DNA from: Pseudomonas sp. GCEP-101
GTDB lineage: Bacteria > Pseudomonadota > Gammaproteobacteria > Pseudomonadales > Pseudomonadaceae
Assembly: GCF_025133575.1 (NCBI RefSeq)
Contig: NZ_CP104011.1
Span: 5,650,965-5,714,964, forward strand
Length of the DNA stretch: 64,000 nt
Direction of reading: 5' to 3'
Every line of letters begins with the position of its first letter. Position 1 is the first letter of the stretch. Shown piece after piece: positions 28,401 to 35,194 of this stretch. The notes beneath the pieces were generated by a model. That model did no database searches, was not told the origin of the DNA, and saw nothing but the letters and a program-made list of their open reading frames with translations. The translations under genes were made by a program, and so were the position numbers.

Positions 28401-29554
28401 TTGGTGTTGTAGAAATCAGCGCTGCTGATACGCACCTGGTCGACGCGGATACCACCGAAGCTGAGCGTCCTCTGAGCCCCCGTGAGGACGGTCTGAGCGG
28501 TTCCGACAAGTACACCATCGAGGTATCCCGCGACGGTGATGGTGTCGCCGTCGGTATTGTTCAGGTAGATGCTGGTGAACGTGAAATCGGCACCATCGCT
28601 GCGGGCGATGGTGAACACCTCGGTGTTGGACGTGTTGAGCGCGGTGGACAGCAGGTTGATCGATGCGCTGCCGGCCTCGCCATTGGCGCCTTCCCACGCC
28701 GTGTCGCCACCGTCCCCGGCCGCGGTGAAGGTATAGGTGTAGCTGACGCCGCCCAGCATCCGGGTGAACGTGGTGGTTTGTCCGGAATTGGTGCTGAAGT
28801 CGTCATTGAAGCTAGCCAGCAGGCCGCGGAAATCGCCCACATCGAGCGCCGCCGTCTCGACAGCACCGTGGCTGACCTCCAGCACCCAGTTGCCGCCCAG
28901 CGCTGTGGCGCCGGTCATGTCGTTGGAGGCGGCAACGTCGGCGCCGGTGGCATCGGCCAGTTGGTCGACGAAGGAGCGACCCGCGCCGTCGGCGCCCACC
29001 AGGCATCCGTACAGGAGGATGTCGCCGTTCTTGTCCAGTGCCTGGCCGATGCGGGTGAGCAGGTCGCTGCGCAGGGCGATGCCCGAGCCATCCAGCCAGG
29101 TATTGCCCAGCTGGACCTTGCCCACGTCGCCGTGGCTGAGAATATGGATCGAATCGACGCCGGAACGATCCTTGAGGTAATCGGCGATCTGCTGGAGACC
29201 GTCCTTGCCGCCATCGAGCACCACCACTTCAGTGCCCGGCTTGAGGCCTGCCACCAGTTGCTGGTAACCCTTCACGCTGGCGTCGACGAACACGATTTCC
29301 TGGCGGTGGTCCGAGGTGCCGGCGGGCACGGCGGAAAGTGCGTCCTGGCTGCCCTGGTGAGCGCTGTTGTCCTGCGCCGGGTGCGCCTGGGCGTCCTTCG
29401 CGGCGGTGTCGGCGGCGGGCTTGGCGTCAGCCGCCTCGGCCACGGTGGCGGCTACGGCGCCGTCGAACAGCATGCGCGGTTCCAGTGCCATCGCCAGGGC
29501 CGGCTTGACCGCTACCTTGGCTGCAACTGCACGCTTCGCCTTGCTCCACCACAT
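22433..29554 (-). CDS. Giant LEPR-XLL/DUF4347 adhesin with cadherin-like and Ig-like repeats
   Basis: 2373 aa surface or secreted adhesin. It has no Sec signal; instead the basic N-terminus leads to LEPRMLFDGA (24-33), the LEPR-XLL motif found in large exported repeat proteins. Residues about 85-247 form a DUF4347 domain (IVFVDASVKGYQQL, HILSHGDVGKVQLG, ILLYGCLVGADGAG, NWVLEVSHG). Then come a beta-rich segment, many cadherin-like repeats (VNDAPTL marks) and C-terminal Ig-like repeats (VAPTVTSVSVPANGTY, FVVQTSEAVVVDG). The last 170 residues are Pro- then Gly-rich (GKGFLGFGGGDGGVFG), with no RTX GGxGxD nonapeptides, so this is not a classical type I substrate. It lies between the tail-collar protein and the TolC gene and is presumably the cargo of the adaptors. 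Confidence 0.9.
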   Translation of the reverse strand: MWWSKAKRAVAAKVAVKPALAMALEPRMLFDGAVAATVAEAADAKPAADTAAKDAQAHPAQDNSAHQGSQDALSAVPAGTSDHRQEIVFVDASVKGYQQLVAGLKPGTEVVVLDGGKDGLQQIADYLKDRSGVDSIHILSHGDVGKVQLGNTWLDGSGIALRSDLLTRIGQALDKNGDILLYGCLVGADGAGRSFVDQLADATGADVAASNDMTGATALGGNWVLEVSHGAVETAALDVGDFRGLLASFNDDFSTNSGQTTTFTRMLGGVSYTYTFTAAGDGGDTAWEGANGEAGSASINLLSTALNTSNTEVFTIARSDGADFTFTSIYLNNTDGDTITVAGYLDGVLVGTAQTVLTGAQRTLSFGGIRVDQVRISSADFYNTNIDSFAGDSVPPSHAPMVTATAGNPSFTENGTAVDLFSGVVAASNDAGETFTGMTLRVTNVSNGASEILNIGGVDVALNNGNSGSIAGIGNYSVTLSGGTAQVVLSGLSRDNTQMAQLIDAITYRNSSDNPGNATRAVTLLTVTDSGPNNNSASPSITSNVAVLAVNDAPTLSPGNSTVSYTEGGSAVLMSTLVVADVDSPALQEATVSISDFRPGDILSVVTSAGFSASYNSGTGVMVVSGSGTPAELQAVLRSVSYSSSSDDPTFGGSDQTRQINFSVKDSGGLASNVATAQVSLTAVNDAPTLSGGPYTWAATDEDTSSQAVTVSSLLAGVSYGDGDGPSAGIALTASSGNGAWQYSTDGVTWTDVGALSSSSALLLAGGTQLRYVPDGANGGAAALTFRAWDQSAGTASINGIRSTADTSSNGGSTAFSTGVAQATISVSSVNDAPLLTPSNPALNSIPDSVVNHVGQAVTSLINGHVSDVDAGAVQGIAITGVDPGVAGTWQYSLNAGASWQDVGAVSTASALLLRSNDRVRFVPDGVHGTYATFTFKAWDQSGSTAGQQGSRVDVSSSGGSTPFSAAIDTASITVVAVNDPPLVTSSGGSAAFVEGENVASTPVVVDSGLTVSDSDSPLLSSAAVRISGNFISAEDVLGFLNNPATMGDISGSYNTATGVLTLSSASGASLAQWQAALRSVTYSNGSETPNTATRTISFSVNDGELDSTAATRTVTVTAVNDAPQLSLPAVISLDEDVSGAITGISVSDVDAGASNVEVTFTLPAGNGTLSAASSGGVVATAAANIVILTGRVADINAYLAGQNLTYSPAANFNGNLTLSVTISDLGNSGGPARTDSGTLTLQVNAVNDAPNAPVVPLFPVFASEDVPLVLSGISFSDIDAGSGVVQATFGVPVGNGTFSAFAGAGVTLTGSGTSQLVLSGTLSDINAFVASGAVSYLSAANASGTVTVTVSLDDNGNTGTGGAKNSSATFNLAISAVNDAPVNSIPATQTVLRDGTLVFSAGQGNAISISDVDAGGGVMQVTLTAQNGLISLGGISGLVFVVGSGTGDATMTFSGTLADINAALNGLTYQPTAGYFGTASLQIVSNDLGLSGAGGAKSDTDTVQISVEQPNPRVLGVATSSPDGSYRVGDQIQIQVQFDQSVFVDTSGGIPTLLLETGAIDRSAIYASGSGSNTLTFLYVVQAGDLSADLNYASTSALSLNGSQIRNGTSDMAFLTLPGLADSDSLASRAALVVDGVAPTVTSVSVPANGTYVAGQNLDFVVNFSENVTVDTSGGIPHLTVTLDNGGTALAQYLSGSGTSALTFRLVVANGHRDGDGISLGSSIQASGGTLRDAAGNDLVPVLNSVGNTSGVLVDAVAPTVSSVSVPVGVPYNAGDTLTFVVNTSEAVLVNGAPRLSLDIGGHTVFADFVAGSGTSTLVFQYTVQAGDNDADGISVSGLSANGATLRDAVGNSMDLTLNNVGSTSGVIVDTVAPMPSAIVTLDPTPTNAGSVRYTVTFSEGVSGVDLSDFTLVGTGTAAGSLSGLQQIDARTYQIAVSGVSGTGTLGLSLNGSATGIVDRAGNALSGGLAGPVYSVDRDAPTVTAVSVPAGSLNNAGDTLDFVVQTSEAVVVDGSPTLAIDMGGRTVYADYVSGSGSNSLVFRYTVQAGDNDADGIQVSGLSANGGSLRDATGNALDTSLNGIGDSHGVLVDTRAPTATGVVRLDPTPTGASTVNFRVTFDEDVSGVDAGDFSLLTSNSAKGSIVSVVQLDARTYQVTVGSVSGQGSLGLAVNAGGISDAAGNALANALRGDSYVIGSLSDGDPQFRVEAPVVPEPPRAPLQPAVPVVGQPLTSSPVIPPSLFQPEGVGGLPPLGQIFIQNGAPSQSFIAQVFGDSSVGDGSGKGFLGFGGGDGGVFGSSTLASMFSRDGFDQSQPLKAFERRGADIDQGIRGIFGAPSLAQQLQQIHESEQQPVRELAWALGQVAHGRDAS
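23270..24270 (-). repeat. Internal Ig-like repeat units of the adhesin gene
   Basis: The same roughly 330-bp unit is recognisable at about 23270-23600 and 23935-24270: both hold GCCGTCGGCGTCGTTGTCGCC followed by CTGGACGGTGTA, about 664 bp apart, coding QYTVQAGDNDADGI-like and RYTVQAGDNDADGI-like strands. More divergent units precede and follow. Such DNA is prone to recombination and copy-number change. Confidence 0.75.
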
Positions 29555-29632
29555 GATCCACCCCCACGGTTTCCGGTCGGGAGCGGGGTTGCCCGCTCCA
29601 CGCTGTGTTTCCTGCTCCGCCAGCCCGGCGGA

Positions 29633-30244
29633 TCAGTTGCGCGACGGGAAGACCCCCTCCAGCGCAATGATGAAGTTGATGCCCAGGTACGGGTTGCGGA
29701 CCGGGACCGGCTGGCTGCCGCCACTGAGGCCGACAGTCGCGGCCGGCACGTTGCCACTGCAGCTGATGTTGAACGGTGCGAGGGTGGTTTCCGCGGCACT
29801 GGTGGCGTACAGGGAACCGGGACGACCACCGGCGGCGATCGGGCCGAGCACGGTACCTGTGCCCGGTGCGGCCTGTGTGGTGGCGGTTGCGCTGGCGGTG
29901 GCAGGAATCGCCGCCTGGCCGGTGGCCGTCACCTGCCCGGCGAAGGTCACCGTATGGTTGTGAGTCGGCATCTGGTTGAGGGTGAGGGTGACGTTTTCGC
30001 CGCCCCCCACTTCGCCCAGAACGACAGGCGACAGGCCGCCTCCCGAGCCTTGGCCGACAGGCACACGGCCTCTCAGGTCGGGCAGACGGAAGGTGGTCTG
30101 ACCATCGCCGCCGTATACCGTGCCCAACAGAGAGAACAACGCCGAGTTCTGTGCGATCGACAGGATCTGTCCCTGGCAGAATGCGTAGCCGCGCGGCGCG
30201 AAGTTGCCGCCGAACATCTTGATCTCACCGATAAATGGTTCCAC
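29633..30244 (-). CDS. Microcystin-dependent protein / phage tail-collar domain protein
   Basis: 203 aa. GTG 30244 with AGGAGAG upstream gives MEPFIGEIKMFGGNFAPRGYAFCQGQILSIAQNSALFSLLGTVYGGDGQTTFRLPDLRGRVPVG, the standard opening of MdpB/tail-collar proteins; the reading from 30292 adds residues not seen in the family. A LNQMPTHNHTV segment (about 92-102) is the collar-domain end, followed by an Ala/Thr-rich linker and a C-terminal PVRNPYLGINFIIALEGVFPSRN. These domains trimerise and occur on tail fibres and bacterial surface proteins. It sits 78 bp upstream of the adhesin gene, with no phage genes around, so a role in the adhesin locus is likely though unproven. Confidence 0.88.
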   Translation of the reverse strand: MEPFIGEIKMFGGNFAPRGYAFCQGQILSIAQNSALFSLLGTVYGGDGQTTFRLPDLRGRVPVGQGSGGGLSPVVLGEVGGGENVTLTLNQMPTHNHTVTFAGQVTATGQAAIPATASATATTQAAPGTGTVLGPIAAGGRPGSLYATSAAETTLAPFNISCSGNVPAATVGLSGGSQPVPVRNPYLGINFIIALEGVFPSRN

Positions 30245-30310
30245 GTATTGCCTCTCCTTGATGCCAATCGCTGGAAATGACGGCCAGGACATGGCCGCCG
30301 GAATCGGTTT

Positions 30311-30619
30311 CTACGCCGCCTTGCGGGTATGGAAGACCGCCTGGAGGACCGCGCGGCGGTCGGCAGTGGGCTGCACAGGGGTGAGCAGCAGGAGCCAACC
30401 CTCTTCGCCGGGCGGGGACAGGCGGTACACCGCCTGGGGCAGGTCCCATTGCGCGGGCAAGGCGAACGCCGCACTGAAGCTCTCGTACTCGGCGCTCATC
30501 GGATTCCCCACGAGCACCTCGATCAATTCGACGTCCAGCGCCTGGTCCGGCGCGACCCACAACTGGAAGAGGGTTCCCTGCGCCTGCTGCAGGTCTTGCT
30601 GGGTGGGCATCGAATACAT
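30311..30619 (-). CDS. Small DUF6916-like protein
   Basis: 102 aa (MYSMPTQQDLQQAQGTLFQLWVAPDQALDVELIEV). ATG 30619 has GAGGAAAGG upstream. The pattern of a short helix, then strands (FQLWVAP, VELIEVLVG), F-SAAFALP and RLSPPGEEGWLLLLTPVQP fits the DUF6916 proteins that accompany tail-collar proteins in other bacteria; recognition is from memory. No signal peptide, no cysteines. It lies 66 bp before the tail-collar gene and 11 bp after a GNAT gene. An assembly or chaperone function for the collar protein is a guess. Confidence 0.65.
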   Translation of the reverse strand: MYSMPTQQDLQQAQGTLFQLWVAPDQALDVELIEVLVGNPMSAEYESFSAAFALPAQWDLPQAVYRLSPPGEEGWLLLLTPVQPTADRRAVLQAVFHTRKAA

Positions 30620-30630
30620 GGGACCTTTCC

Positions 30631-31146
30631 TCACGACAGGACTGCGGCAGGCGCGTTGGCCCGCGACGGGGCACCGGGCAGTCGACGCAGCTTGAGATAG
30701 ACGCCGTTCTCGCCGACCACCGCGAAGCCGTGGCGGGCATAGAGACGCTGGGCCGGGTTGTAGTGCTCCACGTGCAGGCCGACGCTCAGGCCCTGGGCGT
30801 CGGCGCGCTCGAGCAACTGGCCGAGCACGCGGCCGCCGATCCCCAGGCCGCAATGGCTGGGCAACAGGGCGAGGTCGATGATCTGCAGGTGGGCGCTACC
30901 CCAGTGGAGATAGACGCGACCGACGGACTGGGCGTCCGCCTCGATCACCAGGAACTCGGCGTCGGGAAACTGCGCCTGGTAGTACTGGTGCTGAGCGTCG
31001 AATTGCTGGGCGAGAAAGGCGTCGATGGCGGCCGGTTCCCAGGCAACCTGGGCCAGCTCGGCGGAGCGTGTGCTCGCATAGAGGCGACGCAGGAACGCCA
31101 GATCGGCGTCCACGGCGGGGCGAAACCTCAACGCGAGTGAAGTCAT
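30631..31146 (-). CDS. GNAT-family N-acetyltransferase of the adhesin locus
   Basis: 171 aa. GNAT elements: LRFRPAVDADLAFLRRLYASTR, EFLVIEADAQSVGRVYLHWG (beta 4), IIDLALLPSHCGLGIGGRVLGQLLERA (acetyl-CoA pyrophosphate loop, about 90-116) and LHVEHYNPAQRLYARHGFAVVGENGVYLKL. First gene of the second half of the locus, preceded by a 184-bp AT-richer control region. Similar GNATs are found next to DUF6916 and tail-collar genes; the acceptor may be one of those proteins, which is inference. Confidence 0.8.
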   Translation of the reverse strand: MTSLALRFRPAVDADLAFLRRLYASTRSAELAQVAWEPAAIDAFLAQQFDAQHQYYQAQFPDAEFLVIEADAQSVGRVYLHWGSAHLQIIDLALLPSHCGLGIGGRVLGQLLERADAQGLSVGLHVEHYNPAQRLYARHGFAVVGENGVYLKLRRLPGAPSRANAPAAVLS

Positions 31147-31167
31147 GGTGCTCTGAATCCCTTCTAC

Positions 31168-31186
31168 GGCAACCTAAGAAGTTGCC
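31168..31186. promoter_or_regulatory. Inverted repeat GGCAAC-N7-GTTGCC upstream of the GNAT-adhesin transcription unit
   Basis: It lies 22 bp upstream of the GNAT start in a short AT-richer gap (31147-31330). The spacer CTAAGAA recurs as ACCTAAGA in the inverted repeat at 37343-37366, upstream of the other transcription unit of the locus. A common regulator is possible but unproven. Confidence 0.35.
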
Positions 31187-31330
31187 TACACCTTTTGTTA
31201 TTAAATCACGCAAGCAATTTGCCACAAGCCTACCTGATGGTGAAGGCAAGTTGCCACCGGATCGAAGGCCGATGGTCGGTCTTTTCTCATCCGATGGTCT
31301 GAATCTGATTGGGCCAGCCCGCCCCCGCCC

Positions 31331-32302
31331 TCATGCCATGTCCAGGCGCAGAGCCTCCAGGTCCTCATAGGGCGCCCCCGCCCAGCGCTTCACCGCCATT
31401 CGCACCGCATCGTCCGCAGCGGCGCGCTTGCGCTCGCCATCCGGGCTGAAGGCCATGCCGGGCTGCTTGGCATCCGAACACGCCACCTCCTGCAGGCGCC
31501 CGCGGTCCACCGCCTCCACGCGCAACAGGCTCGCCAGCCGCTGCCAGGCCGCGCCCGGCAACTCGCTGTAGTTCACCGGCACCGCCCCGTACTCCCGGCA
31601 CAACTGCAGCCCACCCTGCAGAATCTGCCCGATGTGCCGCGCCACCCTGTCGACCCCACCGGGCGCGCCGGTCGCCTCCAGCGAGGTTTCTCCGAGCAGC
31701 CCCGGCACCATGTGCATGCCAGGCTGGCGAAGGTGCGAAACGACGATTTCCAGTGGATCGCGATAGACAAACAGGCTCGGCGTCGCCGGGTACAGCCGAC
31801 GCAGGATCGATGCCTGGAAAACATTCCAGGCATCGAGCTTCACCACCAGCGCCTGCTCGCTGCCCAGGCGCCGTTGACCATAGGCGCTGAGCAATCCGCG
31901 CAGACCTTCGTCGACTTCGAGGGCCAGCTCCGGAGCCTGCAGGCCGGCGCGCAGCAGCGTGTCCAGTGCCGGCGCCTCGGACACCACGATGTTCTTTTCG
32001 TCGCTGGCAAGCAGTTGCGCCAGCAGCGTCGAGCCACAGCGCGAGGCATGGTGAATGAACAGGCTCGGCGCCACGCCGGGGCTCGCCACGCGCCATTGGT
32101 CCAAGGCGTCCAGAGAGCTTTCCCGGCGCATCGCCTGGTTGAACGGCAGGCGCAGCGCGCGACGCACGCTGTCGCTGAAAAAGGGTTCGCGCAACGGCGT
32201 ATCGCCGAACCAGCACCAGTCGACGCGCCACTGATCGCCGGCCACGAACACCCGGATCGGCAGCCAGCCGCGCCAATCGCCTTGGCTTTGCCTGACAGCC
32301 AT
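31331..32302 (-). CDS. Sulfotransferase-like protein
   Basis: 323 aa, cytosolic. ATG 32302 overlaps the upstream stop (TGATG) with GGGGAG at 6-nt spacing; an ATG at 32326 is less well placed. FIHHASRCGSTLLAQLL (82-98) resembles the 5'-phosphosulfate-binding loop of PAPS-dependent sulfotransferases (a P-loop-like SRxGSTL), and LFVYRDPLEIVVSHLRQPGMH (about 190-210) resembles the 3'-phosphate-binding strand-helix. It would transfer sulfate to a hydroxyl group; the hydroxylase gene immediately upstream suggests hydroxylated Asp or Asn, or another modified residue, of the exported protein as target. That linkage is inference. Confidence 0.78.
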   Translation of the reverse strand: MAVRQSQGDWRGWLPIRVFVAGDQWRVDWCWFGDTPLREPFFSDSVRRALRLPFNQAMRRESSLDALDQWRVASPGVAPSLFIHHASRCGSTLLAQLLASDEKNIVVSEAPALDTLLRAGLQAPELALEVDEGLRGLLSAYGQRRLGSEQALVVKLDAWNVFQASILRRLYPATPSLFVYRDPLEIVVSHLRQPGMHMVPGLLGETSLEATGAPGGVDRVARHIGQILQGGLQLCREYGAVPVNYSELPGAAWQRLASLLRVEAVDRGRLQEVACSDAKQPGMAFSPDGERKRAAADDAVRMAVKRWAGAPYEDLEALRLDMA

Positions 32303-33117
32303 CAGTAACTCCCCTGGTCCAGCCATGCCCGACGCCCCTGACGCATCGCCGCCCGCACGTCGTCGTCCTGGAAACGCAGCCCCATCCCGTCGCCCAGGGC
32401 GACCGCGCGAGCGCAGAATTCACGGGGGTCCTGGAGGTCACACAGCGCTGCGACGAGGTCGGGGCGACGCTCCACCTGGCGACGAAACTCGGCAAAGGCG
32501 AGGGTCGAACGCGCCGGCTGGCAGGCCGGGCTGTCCGTCAGGCCCGCAGCGATCTGCCGACGCAGCCAGTCGTTGCGCCGGGCATCGATCACCAGATGCA
32601 CCCGCGCCTGCTCGCTGACGTTGTCCACCCGATGCGGCCGCGCCAGGTCGAGGAACCAGCACTCCCCCGGCGCCATCGGCACGACCTGGCCCTCGAGCAG
32701 GAACTCGACGCCCGGCCCGGTGAGAATGGGAATGTGCAGACGCACCTCTCCGTCGGGGTCGCCCAGGTCCGGGTCGCAGTGCTCGCGGATGCTGCTGCCC
32801 GCGTCCAGGCGCAGCAGGCGGGCGCAACCGACAGGCATCTCGAGGCGCTGCAACAGCGCCTGCCAGAACGGGCCGTACCAGCGCGTCGCAGAGGGCAGCC
32901 GCGTGTCGTTCCCCTGCCCCGCGGACAGCGCGTGGTTCGACGCCTGCGGCGCCAGCAGGCTGACACCGCTCCAGCCTCCGTTATGGTAGGCCGTATTGAA
33001 ATGAGTGACCCAGGCGCTGGCCGGCAGCGCCGCCACAGCGGCCTGCAGGTCCTGCGTCGGAAAACGCAACGGCAGCCGGGCGCAAGGCGGGAAGCGGAAT
33101 TCAGAAGCCACTTTCAC
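32302..33117 (-). CDS. Aspartyl/asparaginyl beta-hydroxylase-like Fe(II)/2-oxoglutarate oxygenase
   Basis: 271 aa. Jelly-roll metal triad is visible: His113-x-Asp115 (REHCDPDLGDPDGEVRLHIPI) and distal His162 (LDLARPHRVDNVSEQARVHLVID), with Arg172 placed to bind 2-oxoglutarate. WYGPFWQALL and VEFLLEGQVVPMAPGECW are family blocks. Expected reaction: hydroxylation of Asp/Asn (or a similar side chain) in a protein. Overlaps the M50-HlyD gene by 17 bp and is coupled to the sulfotransferase gene, pointing to a two-step tailoring pathway in this secretion locus. Confidence 0.88.
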   Translation of the reverse strand: MKVASEFRFPPCARLPLRFPTQDLQAAVAALPASAWVTHFNTAYHNGGWSGVSLLAPQASNHALSAGQGNDTRLPSATRWYGPFWQALLQRLEMPVGCARLLRLDAGSSIREHCDPDLGDPDGEVRLHIPILTGPGVEFLLEGQVVPMAPGECWFLDLARPHRVDNVSEQARVHLVIDARRNDWLRRQIAAGLTDSPACQPARSTLAFAEFRRQVERRPDLVAALCDLQDPREFCARAVALGDGMGLRFQDDDVRAAMRQGRRAWLDQGSY

Positions 33118-35194
33118 GTACGCCCAAGGCTGCCAGCCGCCGCCAGATGGCGCTCAGCGGCGACTCACCGCGTGCCGCCAGCAACACCTCTCCGCGCACC
33201 GGCTGCGGCAGTTCCCACTTCAGGTCCGCACTCAGCCGCACCGCGTATTGCCCCTGCACGGGCTGGGCGCGCCCCTGGTCGTCACGCTGCACGGCGATCG
33301 GGCCCTGGCGGTCGGACGCCAAGGCCTCCAGGTCAAGGTGCGACGTCCCGGTGGCATCCACCGATTCCAGGCGTACCGCGAGCGCCGGGCGCGCCGGGTC
33401 GTCGGCGATGAAGCGGCCAACGGCCCCGGGCTCGACTCGCCACACCGCCTGCTCGGCGACGTATCCGCGCAGGCGAACCCCCGGCTCCACGACCCGAGCC
33501 AGCACCTGACGCGGTGACAGCCACAGGCCGGAAGCGAGTTCCGCCGGCAGGTCCCGCACGACCCCGGCGTGAGGGGCGCGGATCTGCAGGCGCTCGCGTT
33601 GCGCGGCCAACCCGCGGTACTCGGCCACGGCTTCGGCCAGTCGCTGTTCCAGCACGCCGACATCGGCGGCCGTCTCGCTTCGGCCCGCCTGGCGGCGCAG
33701 CTGCAGTTGGGTGATGTCGATGTCGCGACGGGTAATGCTCTGCCGAGCGTCAAGGTCTGGAGACTCCAGTTCGAGCAGCAGCTCGCCCGCGACCACAGGT
33801 TGCCCGTCGCTCACCATGACCCGTTTGAGCCGGGCCGCCACGGGCGCATGAAGTGCAGACGCACGGGTGGCTTCCAGCACCGCGGGGATTTCCACGCTGC
33901 CGCGCCAGGGCACCAGCAGCACCAGCAGCAAGGCCGACAGGCCGGCGCCCCCCAGCAAGAGCCGGGCAGGCTGCGCCTGATCGCGGCGCTGCCACCACTC
34001 ACGCCATTCGCGCCAGATCGGCAGGCCGATGAACCAGACCAGCTCCACCAGCATCAGGAAGATGCCCAGCACCTTGAAGAACAGGTGATAGACCGTCAGC
34101 GCAATGCCCAGGAACAGCGCCGCGCGCCACAGCCAGGAGCCGTACCCCCACAGCAGCAGGCGCCGGCGCAAGTCGTCCGGCCAGGGCTCGGGCATCGGAT
34201 CGGCATAACCGAACAATGCCTCGCGCAGGCGCCAGCGGCACAGGGCGAAGGCGCGCCCCTGCAGATTCTCGACGCCCCACAGATCGCTGAGGAGGAAGTA
34301 GCCGTCGAAGCGCATGAACGGATTGAGGTTCACCAGCACCGTGGTGACCCAGGTCGCACTGGCGAGCAGGAAGGCCGAGGTGCGCAGCGGGCCGTCCGGC
34401 AACAACGACCAGGCCAGCAGCGCAACGCACGCCAGCGTCAGCTCGGCCAGCACGCCACCGGCACCGATCAGCAGGCGCGAGCGGCGGTCGGTCACTCGCC
34501 AGGCATCGCTGACGTCGGTGTAGAACAACGGCAACATCACCATGAAGGCCACGCCCATGCTCTGTACCCGGCATCCGGCGCGCTTGGCCATGAACGCATG
34601 ACCGAACTCGTGGCACAGCTTGGCGAACAGCAGCGCGACGCCGAAAGCCAGGGCGCCGCCAACGCTGAACAGGTGCGGAAAGGTCGACAGGAAGCGATCC
34701 CAGTCCCGCGCCACCAGCAACAGACCGAGACCGAGGGTCAGCGGCAGGCCGACCCGCAACAGCAGCCGCCCGTGGCGGGCCAACCAGGGCCAGGCGCGAT
34801 TGAGGAAGGCATCCGGCCGCCACAAGGGGATACGGAAGAACAGATACTGATGCAGCAGCGACTTCCACAAGCCGTGGCGTTGCAACGCGGCCTTCTGCCC
34901 GTAGCTGCCGCGCTGCTCACCGTCCGCGGGACTGATCAGGTCCTGCTGGCGGAGGAATGTCAGCAACTGCTGCAAATCCTCTTCGGCCAGGTGCGCACCG
35001 CCTTCGGCGTTGGCCGCTTGCAGCACCCGCTGCGGATCACCCAGGGTCCAATGGCGCAGCAGGCGCATTGCCGCCACCCCCAGTTTGAAGTAGCGCCCGC
35101 GCAGTGGATCGGCCAGCGTCCATTGCGGAGAACCATCCAGAGCGGCGGCGCCCGGCGATAATTGCAGGTCGGCGCGCAGCGCCGGCAGACGCAT
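33101..35194 (-). CDS. M50 metalloprotease fused to HlyD-type adaptor (possible PqqD/RRE-like N-terminus)
   Basis: 697 aa inner-membrane protein. Residues about 20-90 (DPLRGRYFKLGVAAMRLL, then a loop and LAEEDLQQLLTFLRQQDLI) resemble the PqqD/RRE winged helix. Residues about 140-420 carry several membrane helices with the zinc motif HEFGH (195-199) and NPFMRFDGY (291-299), the M50/site-2-protease pair of motifs. After a helix at about 417-433, residues 440-690 are a biotinyl-lipoyl/HlyD adaptor domain (LHAPVAARLKRVMVSDGQPVVAGELLLELES, IRAPHAGVV). The design suggests recognition, processing and export coupling in one polypeptide. It directly follows the GAF-HlyD gene and overlaps the hydroxylase gene. 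Protease and adaptor domains are clear; the N-terminal assignment is tentative. Confidence 0.88.
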   Translation of the reverse strand: MRLPALRADLQLSPGAAALDGSPQWTLADPLRGRYFKLGVAAMRLLRHWTLGDPQRVLQAANAEGGAHLAEEDLQQLLTFLRQQDLISPADGEQRGSYGQKAALQRHGLWKSLLHQYLFFRIPLWRPDAFLNRAWPWLARHGRLLLRVGLPLTLGLGLLLVARDWDRFLSTFPHLFSVGGALAFGVALLFAKLCHEFGHAFMAKRAGCRVQSMGVAFMVMLPLFYTDVSDAWRVTDRRSRLLIGAGGVLAELTLACVALLAWSLLPDGPLRTSAFLLASATWVTTVLVNLNPFMRFDGYFLLSDLWGVENLQGRAFALCRWRLREALFGYADPMPEPWPDDLRRRLLLWGYGSWLWRAALFLGIALTVYHLFFKVLGIFLMLVELVWFIGLPIWREWREWWQRRDQAQPARLLLGGAGLSALLLVLLVPWRGSVEIPAVLEATRASALHAPVAARLKRVMVSDGQPVVAGELLLELESPDLDARQSITRRDIDITQLQLRRQAGRSETAADVGVLEQRLAEAVAEYRGLAAQRERLQIRAPHAGVVRDLPAELASGLWLSPRQVLARVVEPGVRLRGYVAEQAVWRVEPGAVGRFIADDPARPALAVRLESVDATGTSHLDLEALASDRQGPIAVQRDDQGRAQPVQGQYAVRLSADLKWELPQPVRGEVLLAARGESPLSAIWRRLAALGVRESGF

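Noticed and set aside
29633..30244. Prophage remnant suggested by the tail-collar domain
   Set aside because: No other phage structural, lysis or integrase gene nearby; microcystin-dependent proteins commonly occur outside prophages.
26960..30280. 1100-codon rightward frame opposite the adhesin
   Set aside because: His/Arg/Ala/Gly-rich shadow with no domain; the leftward frame carries LEPR-XLL, DUF4347 and repeats and ends cleanly.
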